Positions 5,553-13,102 of a DNA stretch of 15,410 bases are shown piece by piece (within the stretch, counting starts at the first letter, position 1; each line of letters begins with the position of its first letter). The notes beneath the pieces were generated by a model. It had not been told where the DNA came from and ran no database searches. It saw only the letters and a program-made list of their open reading frames with translations. The stretch is from CAVXAE01 sp044225565 (GTDB lineage: Bacteria > Pseudomonadota > Gammaproteobacteria > Steroidobacterales > Steroidobacteraceae), in assembly GCA_044225565.1 (NCBI GenBank), contig JBGAIL010000111.1:1-15410 (forward strand). The letters run 5' to 3'. The translations under genes were made by a program, and so were the position numbers.

Positions 5553-8500
5553 ATGGCGGAGGTCGCTTTACAGACGTTCGAGTTCGTCGGCCGCGAGCTG
5601 AACGCGGCGCTCGGCGAAGCGCGCACGGCGCTCGAGAACTACGTCGAGCAGCCGGACAACCTTTCGCTGCTCGAGCGCTGCAAGCAGGAGCTGCACCAGG
5701 TGCAGGGCGTGCTGCGCGTGCTCGAGATCTACGGCGCCTCGCTGCTCGCGGAGGAGATGGAGCAGGTCACCGCCTACCTGCTCGCCACCGCCAGGGAGCG
5801 CAAGAGCCAGGCGGAGAGCCTCGATGCGCTGATGCGCGCCATGGTGCAGCTGCCGAGCTATCTCGAACGCGTGCTCGCGGGCGGCCGCGATCTCGCGCTG
5901 GTACTCCTGCCGCTGCTCAACGACCTGCGCGCCGTGCGCGGCAGCGCCTTGCTCTCCGAAGGCACGCTGCTGCTGCTCAATCTCAAATCGGACAAGCAGG
6001 CGCAACCCGTCGCGGCATCGCCCGGCGAGCCGCCACTCACCGTCGAGCAATGGGCGCGCCGCTTGCGCGCGAAGTTCCAAGTGGGCCTCATCGGCTGGAT
6101 CCGCGGCGAGCGCATCGAGCAGAACCTGGAAACGCTCGCCTCCGTCTCGCAGAAGATGGAGGAGATCGCCACCCGCCAGCCGGTGTTCCAGCTGTGGTGG
6201 GTGGTGGGCGCCGTCATCGAGGCGCTGCGCGAGAATGGCCTGGAGGAAGGCGTCTCCGTGAAGCGCCTGCTCGGCCTTGCGGACCGCGAGATGAAGCGGC
6301 TCTACGACGAGGGCGAAGGCCGTTACGCGCAGACGCCCGCCGTCGAGCTGTTGAACAATCTTCTCTACTATGTGGGCCGCGCCGAAAGCTCGGGCCCGCG
6401 CGTCACCGCCGTGCGTACCTCGTTCAAGCTCGGCGAGTTGCTGCCGGTGGACGAGACCATCGAGCAGGAGCGGGAGAACCTCTCCGCGCCCAGCGTCAAA
6501 CTGATGCAGACCGTCGCCGCCGCGATCCGCGAGGACCTCGGCAAGGTGAAGGACGTGCTCGACATCTTCGTGCGCCGCGGCGCTGGCCAGCCGCAGGAGC
6601 TCTCCTCGCAGGTGGAGATGCTGCGCAAGATCGGCGACACGCTCGGCGTGCTCGGCCTCGGCGAGCTGCGCGCGAGCGTGCAGACGGAAACCGAGCGCCT
6701 CGGCAGGATCGTCGCCGGAGAGCTCAAGCCGGACGAGGCGACGCTGGTCGACATCGCCGCGACGCTCATCGGCGTCGAGGACAAGCTCGACGACCGCCTC
6801 ATCGGCATGATTCTGCCCCGCGCGGCACAGGCCGCGCCGGAAGAGGACACCGAGTTCCAGCTCGTGCAGGGCGCCGTGCTGCGGGAGTGCATCCTCAATC
6901 TCGCGCGGGTGAAGGAAGCCATCTCGCAGAACGTCGGCGGGCTGCTCGACGTGGCGGGGCTCGACAGCTGGCAGGACCTCATGCGCGGCATCGAGGCCGG
7001 CCTGCTGATGCTGGGCAAGACCCGGGCGGTGCAGGTGGTGGAATCGATCACCAGCCAGCTCAAGCGCGTGATGCAGCCGGGCGGCGGCGCGCTGCCGCCG
7101 GGTTTCCTGGACCGCCTCGCGGATTCCATCGTGAGCGTCGAGTACTACATGGAGACGCTGCAGTCCGGCCGCAGCGATCCCTGGTACATGCTGGACAACG
7201 CCGAGTCCTGCCTGCAGACGCTCGAGAGCGAGCCGGAGCCGGTGGTGCCCACGGTGACGCCCGCCGCGCATGCGGATTCCGGCGGCGAGTACGAGAAGAC
7301 GCTGCGTATCGCTTCGCCGTTCGCGGTGCCGGCCGCCGCGCTTGCGGGCGAGCCGCAAATCCAGATCGCGGCCGCCGCCACGGCAACCATCGCGCCGACG
7401 CTGGCGACCCAGGCTCCGCCACCCGCGCAGCCCGTCGAGGCTGCCGATCCGGAGCTCGTGCAGCTCTTCATCGAAGAGGCGCGCGAGGAGCTCGCGAAAA
7501 TCACCAAGCAGTTCCCGGTGTGGGAGCAGAACCCGCTCGAGCAGGACGTGCTCGTCACGTTGCGTCGTTCCTTCCACACGCTGAAGGGTAGTGGGCGCAT
7601 GGTCGGTGCGCGCGAGCTCAGCGAATTCGCGTGGGCGAGCGAGAATCTGCTCAACCGGCTGCTCGACAATACATTGACGCGCTCGCCGGCCATCGTGGCG
7701 AATCTGCGCGAGACCGTGGCTGCGCTTCCGGAGCTCATCGATCAGCTCGAGAGCGGCCGCGCGCCGCAAACGGATACCGCGGCGATCGTCGCGCGTGCAC
7801 ATGGCCTCGCGGCCACCAGGCCTGCCGTACCCAGGCCCGTTGCCGTGGAAGAGGCGGTGAAGCCGCAGGTTTCCGTGGCCGTGCCGCCAGCGCCCGCTGA
7901 ACCGGTTGCGCTGGATACGCCGAGTGCAGGGGGCGCGCCTGTCGAGCCCGTTCCCCAGCCGTCGCATTTCGTCGAGCAACCTGCCGAGCCTGAAGCGAGC
8001 ACGGAGCCGCGGGCCGTCGTGGCGCCGACGGAAGTGGAAATCGATTTCGAGGACGTGTTCCAGGCCGGGCCGGAAGTGACGATCGAGGCACCGCCGGCTT
8101 CGCAGCCGCCCGAGCCCGCGCCTGCGCCCGAGCCCGTCGTCGCGCAGGCCGAGCCGGACGAGGTCTTGCGAGATATTTATGCGCGCGAGACCAGCGCGCA
8201 TGCTGCCACCGTTCGCGACTACATCGCCCGGGAGCGTCGCAGCGCCGAGCCGCACGTGCTTACCGAAGAGCTCTACCGGGCGTGCCATACGCTGTCCGGC
8301 AGCTCAAAGATGGCGGAAGCCCGCCATGGCATCCGTCTCGCGGAGCCGCTGGATCACTGGCTGCGCAAGGCGTTCAACAGCGGAGTCGGGCTGCGCACGC
8401 CGGATCTCACGCTGCTCGAGGATTGCATGGAGGCCATGGAGGCCGTCGCCACTCATCTGGACGAGTCCACCGGCTATTTCCTGACGCATGACGCCTTGCG

Positions 8501-11423
8501 CGCGCGCATCGCGGAAGCGGAAGGCAGCCTCGATCAGCGCATCGCCGAGGACGCACAGCGGCGCGCGCAGGCCGAACGCGACGCGGCGGTCGCTCCCGAA
8601 CCGGAAATCGCCGCAGTCGACGCTACGGGCATCGAAGTGGAAGAGCTCGATGTCGCGGAGACGGATATCGGAGGCGCGCACATCGCCGAAGCGGACACGG
8701 GTCATTTGCCGATTCTCGAGCCGAGGAGCGTCTCGCGCGAGCCTGCCGCCGCCGAGGCGGTGGATGATTCCGGAGCGGATGCAGCGCCGGACTACGACCC
8801 CGAGGTTGCGTCCATCTTCGTGGATGAGGCGCTCGAGCTGCTCGACGAATCCCAGGGTGCGCTCGCGAGCTGGCGATCGGAGCCCGGTAACGCAGAGCTG
8901 CGCAGCGCGCTCAAGCGGCCTTTGCACACGCTCAAAGGCGGCGCGCGCATGGCCGGCATCACGGCCATCGGCGATCTCAGCCACGAGCTCGAGACGCTGG
9001 TCATGCAGATCGACAGCGGTGCCCTGCCGGCCGATGACGAGGCTTTCGATCTGATGCAGTCGAGCCTCGACCACATCGCGCACCTGCGCGAGGCGGTGGT
9101 CGCAGGTCGTGCGGCGCCTCGTGCCCGCGCGTTGCTCTCCCGCATCAACGCGCTCATTCGCCCGGGGTCGGAGCCTGAAATCGAGTCGTTGCCCGCGGTC
9201 GCCGCGTCGGCCCATGTCGTGGCCGAGCCCGCTTCCGCCGATGCTGGGCCATCGCCCGCCGAGCCTGTCGGTGAAAGTGCGACGCCGGTCGTAGAGCCGT
9301 CGCTCCTCGAGTCGCACGAGTCCGAACCGGTCGCGATGGCCGCCAGCCAGCCCGATTCTCCTGCGCAGGAACCGGAGCCGGTGGTTTGGCAATCGCCGGT
9401 ATTCGAGCCACCCGCCGAGCCCGCTGCAGATGCCGAGAGCGAATCACCGACGGTGCTGCAACCTGCATTGCAGATGCCGCCGCCCGGAGCGGAGCCGGGT
9501 ATCACCCGGTCTTCGCCTCCGGCGCTCGCTGTCGATGGGCTGGCAGCCCCGCTGCCCGTGCCACCCGGGCGTGAGCCCGTCGTACAAGGCGATCGTCCGG
9601 AGATGGCCCGCGTCGACGCGGAGCTGCTCGACCAGATGCTCAATGCCGCGGGCGAGGTGAGCATCGCACGCGCCCGGCTCGAGCAGCAGCTCGGCTCCAT
9701 CGATTTCAACCTTGCCGAGCTCACTCGCACGGTCACGCGCCTGAAGGAGCAGCTGCGCAACCTCGAGATCGAGACCGAGGCGCAGATCATCAACCGTCAC
9801 GAAGAGGAAGGTGGCGCCCATCGCAGCGACTTCGACCCGCTGGAGCTGGACCGGTACTCCTCCATCCAGCAGTTCTCGCGCGCGCTCGCGGAAACCGCGA
9901 ACGACGTGGCGAGCATCCAGCAGCTGCTGGAGACGTTGACGCAGGATACTCAGAACCTCCTTCAGCAGCAGGCGCGCACCATCACCGAGCTGCAGAACGG
10001 GCTGATGCGCACGCGCATGGTGCCGTTCCAGCGCCATGTGCAGCGTCTCGCGCGCATCGTCAGGCAGGCCGCTTCGGATACCGGCAAACGCGCCGAGCTC
10101 GTGGTGGAAGGCGCTTCCGGCGAGCTCGATCGCCAGGTGCTCGAGCGCATGCTGCCGCCGTTCGAGCACATGCTGCGCAACGCCGTCGTGCACGGCATCG
10201 AGAAACCCCAGGAGCGCATCGCGCAGGGCAAGTCCGATACAGGGCGCATCGTCCTCGAGTTGCATCGCGAAGGCGCCGAAGTGATGGTGCGGCTGCGCGA
10301 CGACGGCTCCGGCATGAACCTGCGCGCCATCCGCGACAAGGCCGTGGCCATCGGGCTCGTGCAGCCTGGCCAGACGCTGAGCGACGACGATGCGATGCAG
10401 ATGATCCTGGAGCCCGGCTTCTCCACCGCCGGCTCCATCACGCAGCAGGCCGGCCGCGGCGTCGGCATGGACGTGGTGGCTACCGAGATCAAGCGCCTGG
10501 GCGGCGGCCTGCACATGGAGACCAAGGCCGGGCAGGGCACGTTGTTCACCATTCGCCTGCCTTTCACGCTGGCCATCAGCCACGCGCTGGTGGTGCGCAC
10601 GGGCGAGGAGTTCTATGCGCTGCCGTTGCCCACGGTGGAAGGCGTGCTGCGCCTGTCGAAGTCCGAAGTCGGCAACCATCTCGGCCGTGAGGCCGCCACG
10701 TTCGAATACAACGGGCAGAAATATCGCTTCCAGCCGCTCGCGAGCTTCGTGGGCCTCGAGCCCTCGCCGCTGCCCGAGCAGGACGTCACCATTCCCGTGG
10801 TGCTGGTGCGCGCGGGCGAGCATTCCACCGGTCTCATCGCGGATGAGCTGGTCGGCAGCCGCGAGATCGTGGTGAAGTCCGTGGGTTCGCAGATCTCTTC
10901 CATCCGCGGCATTTCCGGCGCCACCATCCTCGGCGACGGACGCATAGTGGTCATTCTCGACATCGGCGCGCTGGTGCGCGCGGAATGGCGTGGCCGCACG
11001 CAACCTACGATTGCGCGCGAGAAGACGGACCGCCGCACATTCGCGCTGGTGGTGGACGATTCGATCACCGTGCGTCGCGTCACCCAGCGGCTGCTCGAGC
11101 GCAATGGCATGCGCGTGCTGACGGCTCGGGACGGCATGGATGCGGTGACGTTGCTGCAGGACCACGTGCCCGACGTCATCCTGCTCGACATCGAGATGCC
11201 ACGCATGGACGGCTACGAAGTCGCGGCGCACGTGCGCAACGATCCGCGGCTCAGGGAAGTGCCCATCATCATGATCACCTCGCGCGTGGGCGAGAAGCAC
11301 CGCGCCAGGGCCATCGAGCTCGGGGTGGACGACTATCTCGGCAAGCCGTACCAGGAGGCGCAGCTGCTGGATGCCATCGCCCCGCTGGTGGAGCGGCGGC
11401 GCGACAAAGCCGAAAGCCACTGA
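5553..11423 (+). CDS. chpA: ChpA/PilL hybrid histidine kinase of the Pil-Chp system
   Basis: A 1956-residue CheA-type kinase with multiple phosphotransfer domains. It controls type IV pili by phosphorylating PilG and PilH. Order: FimL-like N-terminal region (about 1-560) with a possible Hpt histidine at H48 (LHQVQG) and two Hpt-like bundles without the histidine near 350-390 and 470-510; Hpt at H675 (FHTLKGSG); Hpt at H912 (CHTLSGSS); Hpt at H1125 (LHTLKGGA), separated by Pro/Ala/Glu-rich linkers (755-870, 1010-1080, 1205-1350). Then come a dimerisation helix pair (1350-1490), the ATPase with N-box N1543/H1547 (LRNAVVHGIE), DDGSGM (1583-1588) and GRGVGMD (1634-1640), a CheW domain (about 1675-1812), and a C-terminal receiver with D1835-D1836, acceptor D1879, T1909 and K1931. 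All catalytic landmarks are intact. P. aeruginosa ChpA is about 2472 residues with eight phosphotransfer domains, so this is a shorter form. AGGA lies 5 bases before the ATG. Confidence 0.96.
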   Translation: MAEVALQTFEFVGRELNAALGEARTALENYVEQPDNLSLLERCKQELHQVQGVLRVLEIYGASLLAEEMEQVTAYLLATARERKSQAESLDALMRAMVQLPSYLERVLAGGRDLALVLLPLLNDLRAVRGSALLSEGTLLLLNLKSDKQAQPVAASPGEPPLTVEQWARRLRAKFQVGLIGWIRGERIEQNLETLASVSQKMEEIATRQPVFQLWWVVGAVIEALRENGLEEGVSVKRLLGLADREMKRLYDEGEGRYAQTPAVELLNNLLYYVGRAESSGPRVTAVRTSFKLGELLPVDETIEQERENLSAPSVKLMQTVAAAIREDLGKVKDVLDIFVRRGAGQPQELSSQVEMLRKIGDTLGVLGLGELRASVQTETERLGRIVAGELKPDEATLVDIAATLIGVEDKLDDRLIGMILPRAAQAAPEEDTEFQLVQGAVLRECILNLARVKEAISQNVGGLLDVAGLDSWQDLMRGIEAGLLMLGKTRAVQVVESITSQLKRVMQPGGGALPPGFLDRLADSIVSVEYYMETLQSGRSDPWYMLDNAESCLQTLESEPEPVVPTVTPAAHADSGGEYEKTLRIASPFAVPAAALAGEPQIQIAAAATATIAPTLATQAPPPAQPVEAADPELVQLFIEEAREELAKITKQFPVWEQNPLEQDVLVTLRRSFHTLKGSGRMVGARELSEFAWASENLLNRLLDNTLTRSPAIVANLRETVAALPELIDQLESGRAPQTDTAAIVARAHGLAATRPAVPRPVAVEEAVKPQVSVAVPPAPAEPVALDTPSAGGAPVEPVPQPSHFVEQPAEPEASTEPRAVVAPTEVEIDFEDVFQAGPEVTIEAPPASQPPEPAPAPEPVVAQAEPDEVLRDIYARETSAHAATVRDYIARERRSAEPHVLTEELYRACHTLSGSSKMAEARHGIRLAEPLDHWLRKAFNSGVGLRTPDLTLLEDCMEAMEAVATHLDESTGYFLTHDALRARIAEAEGSLDQRIAEDAQRRAQAERDAAVAPEPEIAAVDATGIEVEELDVAETDIGGAHIAEADTGHLPILEPRSVSREPAAAEAVDDSGADAAPDYDPEVASIFVDEALELLDESQGALASWRSEPGNAELRSALKRPLHTLKGGARMAGITAIGDLSHELETLVMQIDSGALPADDEAFDLMQSSLDHIAHLREAVVAGRAAPRARALLSRINALIRPGSEPEIESLPAVAASAHVVAEPASADAGPSPAEPVGESATPVVEPSLLESHESEPVAMAASQPDSPAQEPEPVVWQSPVFEPPAEPAADAESESPTVLQPALQMPPPGAEPGITRSSPPALAVDGLAAPLPVPPGREPVVQGDRPEMARVDAELLDQMLNAAGEVSIARARLEQQLGSIDFNLAELTRTVTRLKEQLRNLEIETEAQIINRHEEEGGAHRSDFDPLELDRYSSIQQFSRALAETANDVASIQQLLETLTQDTQNLLQQQARTITELQNGLMRTRMVPFQRHVQRLARIVRQAASDTGKRAELVVEGASGELDRQVLERMLPPFEHMLRNAVVHGIEKPQERIAQGKSDTGRIVLELHREGAEVMVRLRDDGSGMNLRAIRDKAVAIGLVQPGQTLSDDDAMQMILEPGFSTAGSITQQAGRGVGMDVVATEIKRLGGGLHMETKAGQGTLFTIRLPFTLAISHALVVRTGEEFYALPLPTVEGVLRLSKSEVGNHLGREAATFEYNGQKYRFQPLASFVGLEPSPLPEQDVTIPVVLVRAGEHSTGLIADELVGSREIVVKSVGSQISSIRGISGATILGDGRIVVILDIGALVRAEWRGRTQPTIAREKTDRRTFALVVDDSITVRRVTQRLLERNGMRVLTARDGMDAVTLLQDHVPDVILLDIEMPRMDGYEVAAHVRNDPRLREVPIIMITSRVGEKHRARAIELGVDDYLGKPYQEAQLLDAIAPLVERRRDKAESH

Positions 11424-11429
11424 GGGTCC

Positions 11430-11903
11430 ATGGCCGAGCGAGTCAACGAGATCTACAGCCTGCTCATCCCGCTGGTGGACGGGCGCCTCATCATCCCGCG
11501 CGCCTGCGTCGCGGAAGTGATCGGATTCCTGACGCCTTCGGAGATGACGGGTGCGCCGCCGTGGTACGTCGGTACGGTGCCGTGGAACGGGCGGCAGGTG
11601 CCGCTGGTGTCTTTCGAGGGCGCTTGCGGCAACAACATTCCGCCCGCCACGGGCCGCACCCGCATCGTCATCTTCCATTGCATGGGGTCGCGCGTGGACG
11701 CCGGCTATTTCGCGCTGGTGTCGCAGGGCTTCCCGCAGCTCGTGCGCGTCAGCTCGGACGTGGTGCGGCCGGACAATTCGCGCTCTTTCCCCGAACGTGC
11801 GCCGGTCATCTGCCAGGTGCGCATGGTGAACGAGGCGCCGCTGGTGCCGGACCTCGAGCGCATCGAAGAGATGATCGCGGACGAGACGCACATCGGGGGC
11901 TGA
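11430..11903 (+). CDS. chpC: CheW-like protein ChpC
   Basis: A 157-residue CheW-domain protein, near the length of P. aeruginosa ChpC, an accessory coupling protein linking chemoreceptors to ChpA. Supporting segments are EIYSLLIPLVDGRLIIPRAC at the start, VAEVIGF, the CheW core WYVGTVPWNGRQVPLVSFEG, and ARTRIVIFH-like TGRTRIVIFH. The ATG is 6 bases after the chpA stop, with GAGGG overlapping that stop as ribosome binding site, so it is the last gene of the operon. In P. aeruginosa chpB precedes it and chpD and chpE follow; none of the three is present here. It is distinguished from PilI by its position and by lacking the charged N-terminal extension; assignment rests on synteny plus the CheW fold. 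Confidence 0.88.
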   Translation: MAERVNEIYSLLIPLVDGRLIIPRACVAEVIGFLTPSEMTGAPPWYVGTVPWNGRQVPLVSFEGACGNNIPPATGRTRIVIFHCMGSRVDAGYFALVSQGFPQLVRVSSDVVRPDNSRSFPERAPVICQVRMVNEAPLVPDLERIEEMIADETHIGG

Positions 11904-11945
11904 TTCCGCTCCAGCCGGCCTGCGCGAAACGCCGATCGCGGATGG
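11904..11945. other. Convergent spacer between chpC and the acetyltransferase gene
   Basis: Only 42 bases separate the two converging stops. The best inverted repeat is CGCGA (11923-11927) with TCGCG (11936-11940), a five-pair stem without a T-run. It is too weak to call a terminator, though a bidirectional terminator would be expected here. Confidence 0.3.
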
Positions 11946-12488
11946 TCAGTCGCTCTTGCCCATGGCGATGAAATCGATATCGAGACCCGGCTCCATCGCA
12001 TAGCGCACGGGTTTCACGCGGGCGTATCCCCGCGCCTCGTAGAACGGCACGCCCGTAAGAGTGCCCATCAACTCGAACCTGCTGAAGCCTGCCTTGCGCG
12101 CGGCGGCCTCGCAGTGGTCGAGCAACAGGCTGGCCAGGCCTTTGCGCAGATGCCCGGGATGCACGAAGAAAGCCCGTATCCTGGCGGCATCGGTGCGCGG
12201 GTCGAGTTCACCCGCTTCACGGTCGGCACGCTGGTCACCGCCGAAAAGCGTGCGGCGGCGGCTCCAGCCTCCGCAGGCAGCCAGCTCGCAGCCTCGGGCA
12301 GACTCGACGACGAAGTAGGTTTGATCCCGGATGAGCTGTGTGTCGACACCGAACGCGCCGCGCAGCGCGCCTTCGATCTGCTCCGCGGTGTAGCGGGTGG
12401 TGCCCACTTCACGGGCCGAGCACTGGATGAGCTTCTCTATCTCCGACTTGTCGTCGAGTGTGGCCGGCCGGAGGGCGTATTCGCTCAT
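11946..12488 (-). CDS. GNAT-family N-acetyltransferase
   Basis: A 180-residue soluble protein with the GNAT fold; it would transfer an acetyl group from acetyl-CoA to an unknown amine. The N-terminal strand (YALRPATLDDKSEIEKLI) is typical. Motif A is at about 104-128: IRAFFVHPGHLRKGLASLLL, where HLRKGLAS is the acetyl-CoA pyrophosphate loop. Motif B is at about 146-156 (GVPFYEARGYA). The C-terminus ends in the usual hydrophobic strand (IDFIAMGK). The ATG overlaps the ampD stop as ATGA and lacks a good Shine-Dalgarno sequence, so it is probably translated by coupling to ampD. The substrate cannot be told from sequence. Its position suggests, but does not show, a cell-wall or amino-sugar connection. 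Confidence 0.85.
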   Translation of the reverse strand: MSEYALRPATLDDKSEIEKLIQCSAREVGTTRYTAEQIEGALRGAFGVDTQLIRDQTYFVVESARGCELAACGGWSRRRTLFGGDQRADREAGELDPRTDAARIRAFFVHPGHLRKGLASLLLDHCEAAARKAGFSRFELMGTLTGVPFYEARGYARVKPVRYAMEPGLDIDFIAMGKSD

Positions 12489-13050
12489 GCGCTGCGGAGT
12501 CTGGCCCAGTCGAATCCCGGACCCGGGTCCGTCTTGCGGCCCGGCGCGATGTCGCTGTGCCCCGCGATGCGCTCCCGGCTCAACGTCGGATAAGCCTCGA
12601 GCAACGCGGCGATGAGCGCGCGCATGCTCGCGTATTGCCCCTCTTCGTAGGGCCGCTCGTCCTCGCCTTCCAGTTCGATGCCCACGGAGAAGTCGTTGCA
12701 CGCCTTGCGGCCCTGGTACTCCGAGGTGCCCGCATGCCACGCACGCTCACCGAACGGCACGTACTGGACGATCTCGCCATCGCGCCGGATGAGCACGTGT
12801 GCCGACACGCGCCGGCCGGCGATGTGCTTGAAGTAGGGGTGGGCGTCGGGCGGCAGGTTTCCGGAGAACAGCCGGTCGATCCACGGCCCGCCGAATTCCC
12901 CGGCGGCGGCTGATGCTGTGGACGACGATGAGATCCGGCGTGACGCCCGACGGCCGCTCGTCCCGATGCGGCGAGATCACCTGGCGCACGCTGCGCCACT
13001 CGCCCTGCGGCGGGCTCGATCCTCAGAGTCGGCGAAGGCCTTGCGGACAT
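12485..13050 (-). pseudogene. ampD: AmpD 1,6-anhydro-N-acetylmuramyl-L-alanine amidase, frame broken near N-terminus
   Basis: Cytosolic zinc amidase that cuts the peptide from anhydromuropeptides during peptidoglycan recycling; loss commonly derepresses AmpC beta-lactamase. The C-terminal two thirds read cleanly from about 12900 down to 12485: GGPWIDRLFSGNLPPDAHPY, SAHVLIRRDGEIVQYVPF, ERAWHAGTSEYQGRKACNDF, SVGIELEGEDERPYEE and GHSDIAPGRKTDPGPGFDW, with the expected zinc ligands His and Asp and the catalytic Glu and Lys. Upstream, VRQVISPHRDERPSGV and DLIVVHSIS (first zinc His) are in a second frame, and MSARPSPTLRIEPAAG is in a third. Apparent breaks lie at about 12898-12911 and 13003-13008. 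The total span of 566 bases fits a full-length gene of about 188 codons, so either sequence errors or very recent mutations are likely. It overlaps the acetyltransferase start by 4 bases. Confidence 0.85.
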
Positions 13051-13102
13051 GGCGTGGATGACGGAAAGCGGGGACGCCGGCGATCATGCCACAATCCCAA
13101 AC
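13051..13102. promoter_or_regulatory. Divergent ampD / bioA spacer
   Basis: About 50 bases between the presumed ampD start (13050) and the presumed bioA ATG (13103), which point away from each other, so at least one promoter should lie in or near it. CACAAT at 13090-13095 is a poor -10 candidate and no -35 box is convincing. Both starts are uncertain because of nearby frame breaks. Confidence 0.25.

Noticed and set aside
7750..8170. Repetitive-looking DNA rich in GCC/GAG/CCG words inside chpA
   Set aside because: It encodes a Pro/Ala/Glu-rich interdomain linker. The words recur through codon choice and composition, not as a defined repeat unit.
5568..8288. A 906-codon open frame on the minus strand opposite chpA
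   Set aside because: Strongly Arg/Leu/His-rich composition typical of the complement of a high-GC gene. No motif is recognisable, and the plus-strand frame holds all ChpA landmarks.
9444..11891. An 815-codon open frame on the minus strand opposite the chpA kinase core and chpC
   Set aside because: Same antisense composition effect. The plus-strand frames contain intact kinase, CheW and receiver motifs, so overlapping coding here is not credible.
11923..11940. Inverted repeat between chpC and the acetyltransferase gene as a transcription terminator
   Set aside because: The stem has only five base pairs with an eight-base loop and no T-run on either side.
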